From positions 62,001 through 126,000 of the forward strand of contig CANLMN010000007.1 in assembly GCA_947492105.1 (NCBI GenBank): a stretch of DNA of 64,000 bases. The letters are read 5' to 3'. This document shows positions 45,401 to 55,444 of the stretch, one piece after another. Each line of letters starts with the position of its first letter. The stretch's first letter is position 1. The DNA is from an uncultured Aquimarina sp. (GTDB lineage Bacteria; Bacteroidota; Bacteroidia; Flavobacteriales; Flavobacteriaceae). Below the pieces are notes generated by a model that was not told the DNA's origin, searched no databases, and was given only the letters and a program-made list of their open reading frames with translations. Made by a program: the position numbers and the translations under genes.

Positions 45401-45916
45401 AATGTTTTCGCTAATCTTTCCTGTGATTTGCAAATCTAATTCAGAGTCCAAAACACTATTTTGATTACTGCCAATAGTGACTCCTCTAGAGATACTACCA
45501 CTTGTAGAGAGTCCATCAAAAGGGGTAAAAGTGTTTCCTTCCTTTTCGGTAGCAAGGCTATACAGGCTTTCTATGCTTTTTGCATTAGGAACGATAAGTT
45601 TAGGGTCAAATTCAAAATATTTTTGTGTCAGAAAATCTGGATATCGGTAATATTCTAGGCGTATCGAATCTTGGTTTTTTGATACAGACTGTGAGAGAAT
45701 GAGTTGGGATTTCTGAAAATTTACTTGGTATAAACTAGAATCGATAAGGATGTTCTTGTTTGTGAATACTTTGAATTTTCTAGGATTGATACTTAATGTG
45801 TCAATGGTTATGGTGTCCGTAACAGGTACTTTTTTGGTTCTATAATTGCTGTAACGTTCCTGGCCACATACTATAGCAGAAATAAAGAAGCTTAAAATGA
45901 AGAGGACCTTGCGCAT
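42500..45916 (-). CDS. Large envelope beta-protein, probable outer-membrane barrel
   Basis: A 1138-aa protein with a signal peptide (1-~18, ending IVCGQ). The N-terminal part contains a conserved GLSTSGSISRGVTIGSNQNS and a stretch of beta-rich domains (FIELFGKKWNIRAGDVTLEN; EKVYVNGLLLTRGENEDYTI). The C-terminal ~550 residues show alternating aromatic strands ending LQLRAYF, with a final Phe, as in outer-membrane barrels. There is no recognisable POTRA, plug or enzyme motif. I cannot name the family; long proteins of this kind are annotated only as hypothetical in Flavobacteriia. It is divergent from xth. Confidence 0.75.
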   Translation of the reverse strand: MRKVLFILSFFISAIVCGQERYSNYRTKKVPVTDTITIDTLSINPRKFKVFTNKNILIDSSLYQVNFQKSQLILSQSVSKNQDSIRLEYYRYPDFLTQKYFEFDPKLIVPNAKSIESLYSLATEKEGNTFTPFDGLSTSGSISRGVTIGSNQNSVLDSELDLQITGKISENISLRASIQDANIPIQESGFSQNLDEFDQIFIELFGKKWNIRAGDVTLENTESHFAAFTKKVQGIATKITLEGKKSNTDLFASGALVRGVFTESKFTAQEGNQGPYKLTGSNGELFILIISGSEKVYVNGLLLTRGENEDYTIDYNAGELRFNPTYPITSNMRITVQYQVSERNYSRVVAYGGGNYKSKKLQLRTFVYSENDAKNQPVQQSLGDEQKRILSEAGDDRSKMIAPSAVIDTFDENKVLYTKSVIDGQEIFVFAPEATTTTLFNVRFTQVGLGQGDYILINANAINRIFEYVAPIDGIKQGNFAPIIQLESPEKLQVAMLKGAYTPSQKTAITFELAGSKSDQNLFSDLDDNDNDGFAGQLNIERQLIKKDSSWALDAIGTIDYIQQRYRSPQRIYNIEFERDWNLETPLGDQYYTTAGLVFSHPRKGMTRYEFQHLNYSKNYNGNRHQLRSTWNVDDLGLQFQSSTLQSSSSTQSTSFFRLQSGITYSFSKNWIGAKLWLEDNQQTDKITQQLNLNSQRFSAHEIYTGVGDSTKVFIELGYQHRINDSVQVARLQKVSTSNTYFLKSKLLNTKTSQLSLFVNYRNLNNEEASRDDEQTLNSRILYNQQFFNRKVLWNTLYETNSGTLPQQEFSYVQVDPGEGNYTWNDYNGNNIQELEEFEIAQFQDQAIYLRVLLPNQIFLRTHQNKLSQTLTINLKPWAVTKNKMKRFFSHFYNQTSYLINRKIRRDIGSFELNPFANSDAELALNLNFRNTIFYNRGKQRYTTSYTYLSAQNTAFLITGLQETIKLDHQFNFQHKFGESWLIDLQGALNSTESIAQNFINRNFLVEGYQGEPKLSYLLSDHTRFSLFYLYNTQENVLGNLESLAQQKIGASFSYANKQKISLNCEFNAFVNDFEGNAFSPVGYQLLNGLQPGTNYTWSLLTQKKITKYLDLNLTYQGRKSETSSTIHTGSVQLRAYF

Positions 45917-46053
45917 TTGGTATAAAACTAAGGTTTTTTTGGGTGATGACTATCCAATCCCTACAGTAACCAAAAGAAGATTTGTGTTTTTATTGGTTTT
46001 ATAACGCCAAAAAGCGGACTAAGTTTTATTTTTACAAGAAATAGTTATTATTT

Positions 46054-46818
46054 ATGAAAATCATCTCGTATAATGTCAATGGTATTCGGGCAGCTCTCAA
46101 AAAAGGATTTTTGGATTGGTTACAACAAGCAGATCCTGATGTGATTTGTCTACAAGAAATCAAGGCCCAAGAAGAGCAGTTAAATGTACAAGAATTTGTA
46201 GATGCAGGGTACCCGTATTGTTATTGGTATAGCGCTCAGAAAAAAGGTTATAGCGGAGTAGCTGTACTATGCAAAACCGAACCCAAAAATGTGGTGTATG
46301 GAACAGGAATCGATTATATGGATTTTGAGGGGCGCAACCTCCGAGTGGATTTTGAAGGGGTCTCGGTCATGAGTATGTATCTGCCTAGCGGTAGTAATGT
46401 TGCTCGAATAGAGCATAAACTCAAGTATATGGACGATTTTCAGAACTATATCAATGATCTCAAAACGACCGTGCCGAATCTTGTAATTTGTGGAGACTAC
46501 AATATTTGTCATCAGGCAATAGATATTCATGATCCTGTTCGTAACAAGAATGTTTCTGGATTTTTGCCAGTAGAGCGGGAGTGGATTGGTGCTTTTATGG
46601 AGAGCGGTTTTATTGATTCGTTTCGATATTTTAATACGGAGCCCGATCAGTATTCTTGGTGGTCCTACCGTGCTAACTCTAGGGCGAATAACAAAGGATG
46701 GCGTTTGGATTATGCCATGGTAGCCAAGCCGCTAGAAGAGGTGTTAGAACGTGCTGTAATTTTGCAAGAAGCTAAGCATAGTGATCATTGTCCAATTTTG
46801 GTGGAATTAGGAATATAG
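46054..46818 (+). CDS. xth: Exodeoxyribonuclease III
   Basis: A 254-aa AP endonuclease / 3'-5' exonuclease of base-excision repair. Catalytic residues fit the family: N7 (ISYNVNG), E35 (LQEIKAQ), the GDYN motif and the C-terminal SDHCP with H245. The SWWSYR substrate-recognition segment is also present. The length is normal. It stands alone, 137 bases from the divergent envelope gene. Confidence 0.95.
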   Translation: MKIISYNVNGIRAALKKGFLDWLQQADPDVICLQEIKAQEEQLNVQEFVDAGYPYCYWYSAQKKGYSGVAVLCKTEPKNVVYGTGIDYMDFEGRNLRVDFEGVSVMSMYLPSGSNVARIEHKLKYMDDFQNYINDLKTTVPNLVICGDYNICHQAIDIHDPVRNKNVSGFLPVEREWIGAFMESGFIDSFRYFNTEPDQYSWWSYRANSRANNKGWRLDYAMVAKPLEEVLERAVILQEAKHSDHCPILVELGI

Positions 46819-47039
46819 GATGCTTCAGAAATAATGATATTTGTCTGAGGTCTGTTTTTTTATAGAAATAATAGCTTGGGAATTATGCGACTGCATAAAA
46901 ATAGGAATGTAGAAATTAAATTCTTACATGATGTGTGATCTTTTATTGTGATCAAAATACAAAATTATTTAGAAGTTTTTTGCAATAATTGAAAGCGATA
47001 ATGGTTAAATTTAAAGACTAGTTGTAATTAATCAAAGAC

Positions 47040-48413
47040 ATGACAAAGATTCTGATTGTAGAGGATGATGTAGCGTTTTGTACCATGCTGAAGACTTTTT
47101 TGAAAAAGAAGGGCTTCGAAACAGAAACTGCTTTTTCTGGAAAGGAAGCCAGTACAAAATTTGAGAAAACGTATTTTGATCTTGTGTTGACAGATGTTCG
47201 CCTGCCGGACAAAGACGGGATTACTCTTTTAGAAGAAATTAAAAGGGTAAATAAGAATACTCAAGTTATTATTATGACGGGCTATGCCGAAATAAATATG
47301 GCTGTCGATGCTATCAAAAAAGGAGCTTTTGATTATCTGTCCAAACCCTTTAATCCAGATGAAATTCTACAGGTGATTGATAAAGCCTCAAAAGTAGAAA
47401 AAACGAATGCTCCCCAAGAAACTACATCCAAAACAGGAACAGTTGCTGCCAAAAGTGCGAGCAAAAAGGGAAAGAGCAAAGAGGAGAATAAAGGTTTTGT
47501 AAAAGGAGTTAGTGATGCCTCCAAGAAACTAAATGAATATATCGCATTAGTTGCTCCTACACAAATGTCGGTGCTTATTATTGGTGATAGTGGTACCGGT
47601 AAAGAGTATGTGGCCAGTAGTATCCATGAGATGAGTAAGCGTGCTGGTAAACCGTTTATCGCAGTAGATTGCGGTGCAATTCCCAAAGAGATTGCCTCTA
47701 GTGAGTTTTTTGGACATATCAAAGGTTCTTTTACAGGAGCTGTTAATGATAAGACAGGACATTTTGAGGCTGCCAATAGTGGGACGTTATTTTTGGATGA
47801 AATAGGGAACCTAACCTATGAGTTACAAGTACAACTATTGCGCGCACTACAAGAAAGAAAGATTAAGCCTGTTGGGAGTAACAAAGAGATAGAGGTAGAT
47901 ATTAGAGTTATTGCCGCAACGAATGAAGATTTGAGTGCAGCAGTCAAAAATGGAGATTTTAGAGAAGATTTGTTTCATAGACTCAATGAATTTTCGGTCA
48001 AAGTTCCTCCGCTAAAAGATCGAAAAGAAGATCTCATGCTTTTTGCAAATAATTTTCTCAACGAATCTAATAGAGATTTGGATAAAAATGTAGTCGGTTT
48101 TACAGATGCTGCTCTAGTGGCATTAAAGAATTACGACTGGCCAGGAAATTTGAGAGAACTGAAAAATATTGTAAAAAGATCTGTGCTATTGACCTCAAAA
48201 GAAGTAATTCCCTTAGAGATTTTGCCAAATGATATAGCAAATGCGACAGTGGTCAAGAAATCATACGGTCTGTTTAAAAATGAAAATGAACAAGAATTGA
48301 TTCTCGATGCGCTGGAGAAAACAAATGGAAACAAAGCAAAGGCAGCAAGAATGTTAGATATTGATCGAAAAACACTTTATAATAAGCTAAAACAGTACGA
48401 TATTAGCTTGTAA
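47040..48413 (+). CDS. NtrC-type sigma-54-dependent response regulator
   Basis: A 457-aa transcription activator with three domains: receiver (1-~118; phospho-acceptor D52 in LVLTDVRLP, K102 in SKPF), an AAA+ sigma-54 activation domain (~150-390) with Walker A GDSGTGKE (183-189), the sigma-54 loop GSFTGA (229-234; usual form GAFTGA), and Walker B TLFLDEIG, then a Fis-type HTH (ALEKTNGNKAKAARMLDIDR). The receiver-AAA linker (~120-150) is Lys/Ser-rich. It is convergent with a hybrid kinase gene whose stop lies 11 bases away; the two probably form one signalling system. Confidence 0.95.
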   Translation: MTKILIVEDDVAFCTMLKTFLKKKGFETETAFSGKEASTKFEKTYFDLVLTDVRLPDKDGITLLEEIKRVNKNTQVIIMTGYAEINMAVDAIKKGAFDYLSKPFNPDEILQVIDKASKVEKTNAPQETTSKTGTVAAKSASKKGKSKEENKGFVKGVSDASKKLNEYIALVAPTQMSVLIIGDSGTGKEYVASSIHEMSKRAGKPFIAVDCGAIPKEIASSEFFGHIKGSFTGAVNDKTGHFEAANSGTLFLDEIGNLTYELQVQLLRALQERKIKPVGSNKEIEVDIRVIAATNEDLSAAVKNGDFREDLFHRLNEFSVKVPPLKDRKEDLMLFANNFLNESNRDLDKNVVGFTDAALVALKNYDWPGNLRELKNIVKRSVLLTSKEVIPLEILPNDIANATVVKKSYGLFKNENEQELILDALEKTNGNKAKAARMLDIDRKTLYNKLKQYDISL

Positions 48414-48423
48414 CTTGTTTTTC

Positions 48424-50889
48424 TTAGCGAATGCGATCCAAAACATCTTTTTGTAACAGATGCATCAAATCACGGGTGTTTGTAAGTACTTCTTTACTCA
48501 AGGATATAATAGTTTTTTTATAAAGACGATCGATACTCGCTCGCTCTAATTTTTCTAAGGCAGGAATAACTTTAATCGCCTTGATTTGTCGGAACATAGG
48601 GAGCATTTTGTGAGCCAAATCAGGAATCTTTTTTAGATTCTTTTTCTCTAGATGATTTTGTAGCTCTCGGAGATTTTGAGTAGTACTGGATTGTAGTACC
48701 TCCAGAATGGAATGTAGAGAATCAGGGTCGTTTTGTGCAAAAACTAATAACTCATCCAAGGAGTAGTTCGGGTTTTTTGGTAGCTCTGGCATGCTAGTCG
48801 ATTCGGATACTTTTGTTTCTGATGTATCAGAAATTTGCAGAGTTTTGGCCATCAAAGCTACAAGCATATTGGGAGCGTACGGTTTGCGAAGACTAGAGGT
48901 AAAACCTTTTTTGATATAGTCCTCTGTGTCTATGTCAGTTCTCCCTGATAGTGCAATTACGGGGGTTTTGGAAAGGATTTGTGTCTTTTTGAGCATCTCT
49001 AAAAACTCAAAACCATTAATTTGCGGCATCTGGATGTCCGTAAAAATCAAATCATAGTGTTTTTTTTCTAATTTTTCTAATGCTTCCGGTACATTGGTTA
49101 CGCAATCTACCGTTACTCCAGCATTGCTAATGACCTCTTTGGCAAGTGCCAATTGCGCAGGTTCATCATCTATGATTAAGACTTGTTTGTTGTCAAACGC
49201 TTCTTTTGCATAGGGAGCCTCGGTGATATTAATAGGGATCTCTTCTTCTAGAATGGGAGTTACAGGGATAAATATGGTAAAAACACTTCCTTTTTCTGGG
49301 GTGCTTTCTAATGAAATACGACCGCCTAAGAGCGTAATTATTTTTTGAGTAATAGCTAATCCAAGTCCTGATCCTCCATAATTTTTTTGGGTAGATACAT
49401 CTGCTTGTGAGAATTCTTTGAATACAATTTCCTGTTGAGCTTCTGTCATCCCAATACCAGTGTCCTGTATAGAAATAATCATCGTCTTGGTGTCCGTGCC
49501 ACGTAGGGTTTCGTTGTAGCGAGCAGTGATAGTGATATGACCATTTGGAGTGAATTTATAGGCATTGGCCATTAGATTCATTAATATTTGTTTAATCCGA
49601 AAAGGATCTCCTAATACCGGTTGTTTTATGGTGTCAGAGGTGTGTACTTTTATTGTCAAATCCTTTTTGTCTGTGATTGGAATAGCTACGGTAACTGCGT
49701 CATCGATGAGTTTGTCAGGATAAAAAGGTAATTTTTCTAACTGCATCTTACCAGCTTCTAGTTTTGAGAAATCTAAGAGATCATTAACCAGATGCAAGGT
49801 GTAGTCAGAGGATTTTTTGAGATTATTGAGGTAGTGCTCTTGTTTTTTGTCTAATTCGGTTTTGTGTAATAGTTCTAGATATCCGAGGACGGTGTTCAGT
49901 GGTGATCGTAAGTCATGTGTAATCATATTCATAAACGATTCTTTACTTTCTAGCAAAGATTCTGCATAGGTCTTGGCGGTTTCGAGCTCTAGACGATATT
50001 GCTGACTTCTGGAGATATCTTTGGTAATTAAAAATAAGAACACCAAAACCAAAATAATACTCAATACAGCAACCACAGCGATAATCTGCGAGGTGCGTGA
50101 TAAAATTTCTTGAGAAGATGTTACACGCTCAAAGGATGCCTTGATTTCGTTTTGTTCCACAGCAGTCAAGAAATCTCGTAATTGCTTAGTAATGATTTGA
50201 TCATTTTTGAGAAGTTTATTTTCCTGAGCAGATATTTGTCGTTTATTGCGTTTGTCCTTGCGTTCGAGTTCGGCAAGTACTTGTCGTACAGAAGTAGTCA
50301 ACGAGTCCACAGTCTGATTCGTTAATCTCTGAGCATTGTCCTCTCGGGAGAGATTCAAAATGTTAATTAGTCGTTTTCTAAAATTGGGATCTAGATTTTT
50401 GAAACGGCGCTTGTAATTTCGATCCTCAAAGGACTTATTTGCTTTTTTTAACTCACTAATTGCAGTTGCGTAGAGTCCTTTTTGTTTACGTTTTTTATAA
50501 ATGGCTACAAGCTGATCTAGGTTATTGTTTTTGCTTGCTATAAGGAGCTTGAGACTATCAATTTTTTGTATTTGTACTGCGTCATTAGAGCGTGCTCCTA
50601 TATTGTTTATAATGGATAGAATAGTATCGATTTTTGTTTTGTACAAATCAACTTTTTCGGTATCTCCTGTTTTGATAATATGTAGAGTCAGACTTTCTGC
50701 TTCATAGAGATTGGTGAGAATATCACTCACCAAAAACAGTTTCTGACTCGTGTCATCCTGTATGTCGGTCTGTTCTGTAAAACTGTTGACCTGCGCATAG
50801 ATTACCCAAAAAGCGATAGTTGTCAAGATTGCAGCCAGGACATAACTCACAATTATTTTTAGGGTCAAAGATCTTTTCGTGTTTTTCAT
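48424..50889 (-). CDS. Hybrid sensor histidine kinase with receiver and Hpt domains
   Basis: An 821-aa inner-membrane kinase. A membrane segment (~11-31), a ~230-residue periplasmic helical sensor region, and a second membrane segment (~268-288) lead to HisKA with H325 (MITHDLRSPLN), HATPase_c (NLMANAYKF, DTGIG, GGSGLGL), a receiver domain with D618 (IFTDIQMP) and a C-terminal Hpt helix bundle with H760 (DLAHKML). This is a complete phosphorelay, His-Asp-His, which could hand phosphate to a separate regulator such as the convergent NtrC-type protein or the single-domain regulator at 12.9 kb. Signal unknown. Confidence 0.94.
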   Translation of the reverse strand: MKNTKRSLTLKIIVSYVLAAILTTIAFWVIYAQVNSFTEQTDIQDDTSQKLFLVSDILTNLYEAESLTLHIIKTGDTEKVDLYKTKIDTILSIINNIGARSNDAVQIQKIDSLKLLIASKNNNLDQLVAIYKKRKQKGLYATAISELKKANKSFEDRNYKRRFKNLDPNFRKRLINILNLSREDNAQRLTNQTVDSLTTSVRQVLAELERKDKRNKRQISAQENKLLKNDQIITKQLRDFLTAVEQNEIKASFERVTSSQEILSRTSQIIAVVAVLSIILVLVFLFLITKDISRSQQYRLELETAKTYAESLLESKESFMNMITHDLRSPLNTVLGYLELLHKTELDKKQEHYLNNLKKSSDYTLHLVNDLLDFSKLEAGKMQLEKLPFYPDKLIDDAVTVAIPITDKKDLTIKVHTSDTIKQPVLGDPFRIKQILMNLMANAYKFTPNGHITITARYNETLRGTDTKTMIISIQDTGIGMTEAQQEIVFKEFSQADVSTQKNYGGSGLGLAITQKIITLLGGRISLESTPEKGSVFTIFIPVTPILEEEIPINITEAPYAKEAFDNKQVLIIDDEPAQLALAKEVISNAGVTVDCVTNVPEALEKLEKKHYDLIFTDIQMPQINGFEFLEMLKKTQILSKTPVIALSGRTDIDTEDYIKKGFTSSLRKPYAPNMLVALMAKTLQISDTSETKVSESTSMPELPKNPNYSLDELLVFAQNDPDSLHSILEVLQSSTTQNLRELQNHLEKKNLKKIPDLAHKMLPMFRQIKAIKVIPALEKLERASIDRLYKKTIISLSKEVLTNTRDLMHLLQKDVLDRIR

Positions 50890-51235
50890 TTTTCTTTACC
50901 GATCGTCGGTTGACTTTTAGGAGTAGGCTTTAATTCACTTTTGTGTACGAGGGTTTTGCACTTTGGTTTATAACCAAAATCAAAGTATTACTAGATGTAC
51001 CATGATTCCAAAATATAATTGATTTTCTAGTACATAAAGTGGATTTCATCTAGGGTATTTTTTTTTTGAATGTTCCAACCGCTTTGTTTACGTATGCTCA
51101 CAAAAAAAGAAATATGTTTCTAATATAACTGTAAAAAAGCAAATCCATTACGTGTTTACTTAGATTTTGATGTATTTTTTTGACGCCACCAGTAGGTTTT
51201 GGATAATACAATTCGATAAAGTAATTAGAATAACT
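50890..51235. other. Intergenic region before the thiamine operon
   Basis: Between the start of the histidine kinase gene and the thiamine operon leader. No frame or repeat of the three palindromic families recognised; contains a probable weak promoter at its right end (next entry). Confidence 0.5.
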
Positions 51236-51243
51236 TATCTTTA
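51236..51243 (+). promoter_or_regulatory. Probable -7 box of the thiamine operon
   Basis: TATCTTTA differs from TAnnTTTG only in the last base. It would place the transcript start near 51249, directly before the TPP aptamer. The matching -33 box is weak (TTCG at 51212-51215). Confidence 0.45.
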
Positions 51244-51249
51244 CACCTT

Positions 51250-51333
51250 TCAAAACTTTAGGGGTGTCTTTATGTATAAAGACTGAGAAATACCCTTTGA
51301 ACCTGATGCGGCTCATACCGACGAAGGGAAAAG
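51250..51333 (+). ncRNA. TPP riboswitch (THI element)
   Basis: Conserved aptamer segments in order: AGGGGTGTC (P1/P2 side), a variable P3 hairpin (TCTTTATGTATAAAGA), CTGAGA, ATACCCTT, GAACCTGAT, GCGG...CTCATACCG, and GACGAAGGGA closing P4/P5. This is a class-standard thiamine pyrophosphate sensor and precedes thiS and the rest of the biosynthetic operon. On binding TPP it would lower expression. Confidence 0.95.
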
Positions 51334-51338
51334 TTGTT

Positions 51339-51367
51339 AGTACGTCTTGTACGTACTCCTCTTTTTA
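51339..51367 (+). terminator. Possible attenuator hairpin of the TPP riboswitch
   Basis: AGTACGT / ACGTACT (7-bp perfect stem, 5-base loop) followed by CCTCTTTTT just after the aptamer. It could be the expression platform, a transcription terminator formed when TPP is bound. The stem is short and the T-run interrupted, so translational control of thiS remains possible. Confidence 0.5.
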
Positions 51368-51441
51368 GGAATTATTCTGCTTCCTGAAGTTTTAGAACAC
51401 CTATTTTGTAACGTGATTTTAAAACAAATTTCTTCGGAACA

Positions 51442-51642
51442 ATGCATATTATAGTCAATAATCAACCCAAAGAATTAGCACAAGATGCGGTACTCCAAGA
51501 GTTATTGGTGTCATTAGAAATTGCCACAAACGGAATCGCTGTTGCTATTAATAATACGGTAATTCCAAAATCGGATTGGAATGTAACGACCTTAAATAAG
51601 AATGATAATGTAATGATTATCCAAGCAACCCAAGGAGGATAG
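51442..51642 (+). CDS. thiS: Thiamine biosynthesis sulfur carrier ThiS
   Basis: A 66-aa ubiquitin-like sulfur carrier. It ends in QATQGG, the C-terminal Gly-Gly that is adenylated by ThiF and thiocarboxylated before donating sulfur to the thiazole made by ThiG. The N-terminal NNQPKELAQDAVLQELL fits the family. First gene after the TPP riboswitch. A 358-base gap with a palindromic repeat separates it from thiC. Confidence 0.95.
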   Translation: MHIIVNNQPKELAQDAVLQELLVSLEIATNGIAVAINNTVIPKSDWNVTTLNKNDNVMIIQATQGG

Positions 51643-51684
51643 TTTTAGGATATAATTAGTCATTTGATTACTATGTGATATTAG

Positions 51685-51845
51685 AACCTAGCACGACTTT
51701 TAATTATCAACCGAAAATGAGATGAAATTTGATCAGATAAGACGCTTTTTGACATTCATAGCAGCGCTACAGAAGAGAAAAGTAACGAAATATAGATCAT
51801 TTGGATTTATTTTTTAGGGAAAAGAAAAGTCAACATAAATTCTAG
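51685..51845. repeat. Family-3 palindromic element between thiS and thiC
   Basis: Shares ordered blocks with 2365-2510: GAGATGAAATTTGATCAGAT, AGACGCTTTTTG, GTAGCAGC/ATAGCAGCGCTACAGA, ATATAG, and AAAAGTCAA near its end. Ends are weakly inverted. It lies inside the operon, so it is transcribed with it. The whole gap (51643-52000) holds nothing else I recognise. Confidence 0.6.
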
Positions 51846-51985
51846 TAGAGATAACAAACAAACTAAAGTGGTAGAAGAACATGAGGGAGTTTGAACCGGA
51901 ATCGTTTCCTTTTTTTGCTCTTTGCCAAGAAAGAATAAAATAAAAAAATACGGCTTTCAATTGAAACCTGAAATCCAAAAATTAA

Positions 51986-53860
<1,875 letters not shown>

Positions 53861-53885
53861 TGGAGTAGGTCATAAAAATTATAAG

Positions 53886-53957
53886 AAGCCGGGAACCTGC
53901 TATCCGCTGTATCTCCGAGCACAAAAAGCTCGGAGGATGCCACTACTATCAGGGCTT
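53886..53957 (+). ncRNA. Structured intercistronic element between thiC and thiE1
   Basis: Outer stem AAGCC (53886-53890) / GGCTT (53953-53957) encloses a strong 8-bp hairpin CTCCGAGC / GCTCGGAG (53913-53920, 53928-53935) with loop ACAAAAA. The flanks GCTATCCGCTGTAT and GATGCCACTACTATC are related to each other in an imperfect symmetric way. The GC-rich block stands out against its AT-rich surroundings. It may stabilise or process the operon mRNA, or be a REP-like repeat; I see no second copy here. Confidence 0.55.
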
Positions 53958-53977
53958 TACAAAAATAATAAACAAAA

Positions 53978-54598
53978 ATGCTTATAGTCCTAACATCAGA
54001 ACGAGAACTCCAAGACGAAGCACAAAAACTCAATGCGCTTTTTGATGCAGGCTTAGCGCTTTTGCATTTTCGTAAGCCAACCTTGGACATTGCGGGTTAT
54101 CGCAAATTGTTGCAACAAGTAGATGCTCAGTATTATAACCGTATTATGCTACATCAGTATCATGAGTTGGTAGCAGAATTGGGGTTGCGAGGTGCGCACT
54201 TACAGGAACAGCCGAGATATGATCTAGGTCAAAATTTAGTAGATTACGTGGCAGATTTTAATAAAAAAGGCTACAAGGTTAGTAGTAGTTTCCATACTAA
54301 GCAAGAAATTGTAGCAAACAAAGATTTGTTTGAGTATGTATTACTTAGCCCTGTATTTGGATCTATTTCCAAGGCGGGTTATGAAGGAAAAGGGTTTGAT
54401 GTAACAGATCTACCTGAGCATACAGTTGTCGGAATGGGAGGTATTAATGAACAAACGATAGCCAAAACATATAAATTAGGGTTCAAAGGTGTTGGTGTAT
54501 TAGGCGGAATATGGAATGTAGATAGTTATTTGGATGCCTTTGAGAGCATTCAACAGGTAGATAGAAAACATGCTGCCTCTATTAGAATATTAGAATAG
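53978..54598 (+). CDS. thiE: Thiamine-phosphate synthase-like protein (ThiE/TenI fold), first copy
   Basis: A 206-aa TIM-barrel protein of the ThiE/TenI group. It has LLHFRKPTLD (variant of the QLRxK motif), GLRGAHL, LLSPVFGSISK (in place of the GPxxxTxTK phosphate loop), GMGGINEQT and GVGVLGGIW. The motif changes suggest a paralogue, possibly with a changed role such as TenI-like thiazole aromatisation, while thiE2 keeps the standard motifs. The next gene, thiD, starts 4 bases after its stop. Confidence 0.8.
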   Translation: MLIVLTSERELQDEAQKLNALFDAGLALLHFRKPTLDIAGYRKLLQQVDAQYYNRIMLHQYHELVAELGLRGAHLQEQPRYDLGQNLVDYVADFNKKGYKVSSSFHTKQEIVANKDLFEYVLLSPVFGSISKAGYEGKGFDVTDLPEHTVVGMGGINEQTIAKTYKLGFKGVGVLGGIWNVDSYLDAFESIQQVDRKHAASIRILE

Positions 54599-54602
54599 AT
54601 CA

Positions 54603-55355
54603 ATGAAAAACAGACCTAATATACTGGCTATTGCCGGTTTTGATCCATCTGCAGGTGCAGGGTTACTAGCGGATATCAAGACTATAGAAGCGCTAAAATG
54701 CTATGGCATGTCGGTGTGTACAGCAAATACAATTCAAACAGATCAGGAGTTTGTTGCATGTCATTGGATTGATTCGGTAGTGATTTTAAAACAATTAGAA
54801 ACTTTGTTACACCGAGTTACCTTTGATGTTGTCAAAATAGGAATTATCCAAGATTGGGAGATTTTGTTAGAGATCATTGGATTATTGAAAAAAGTAAACC
54901 CCAGTGTACGTGTTGTTTGGGATCCGGTTCTGAGTTCTAGTACAAATTTTAGTTTTCATGAGAAGCATTCTGCAAAACAAATCGAACAGGTTTTGGATGC
55001 TGTATATCTGGTAACGCCAAATTATATAGAGTTACAACAACTTCTTCCAGAAGAGACTATGGAAGAGACTCTCAATAAGATTCAAAAAAGAACCAATTTA
55101 TACCTCAAAGGAGGACATAGACCCGATGTAATAGGCAAAGACGAGTTATTTGCAAAAGAAGCAAACATATATACACTCAATCCAAAGATGAAAGGATGTA
55201 CAGAAAAGCATGGAAGCGGTTGTGTACTCTCTAGCGCTATAGCGGCGTATTTGGCCTTGGATTTTCCTTTACTGAAAGCCTGTTATCGTGCAAAGCGATA
55301 TACCGAAAAAGTATTGGTTTCTAATAAGGGGTTGTTAGGATATCACAGAATCTAG
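54603..55355 (+). CDS. thiD: Hydroxymethylpyrimidine/phosphomethylpyrimidine kinase
   Basis: Phosphorylates hydroxymethylpyrimidine (phosphate) to the pyrophosphate used by ThiE. The 250-aa ribokinase-type protein shows AGFDPSAGAGLLADIKTIEA near the N-terminus, VKIGII, VVWDPVLSS, LYLKGGH and the C-terminal anion hole GSGCVLSSAIAAYLA. A single ThiD domain with no ThiE fusion. Spacing of 4 bases from thiE1 supports co-transcription. Confidence 0.93.
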   Translation: MKNRPNILAIAGFDPSAGAGLLADIKTIEALKCYGMSVCTANTIQTDQEFVACHWIDSVVILKQLETLLHRVTFDVVKIGIIQDWEILLEIIGLLKKVNPSVRVVWDPVLSSSTNFSFHEKHSAKQIEQVLDAVYLVTPNYIELQQLLPEETMEETLNKIQKRTNLYLKGGHRPDVIGKDELFAKEANIYTLNPKMKGCTEKHGSGCVLSSAIAAYLALDFPLLKACYRAKRYTEKVLVSNKGLLGYHRI

Positions 55356-55444
55356 AGAAAATTGTTCGCTACCGTGATGGTATGTCGAATAGAGTGCAAG
55401 AGCAAAAAGTACTACAGCAAATCAAGATATAGAAGTTATTAAGA

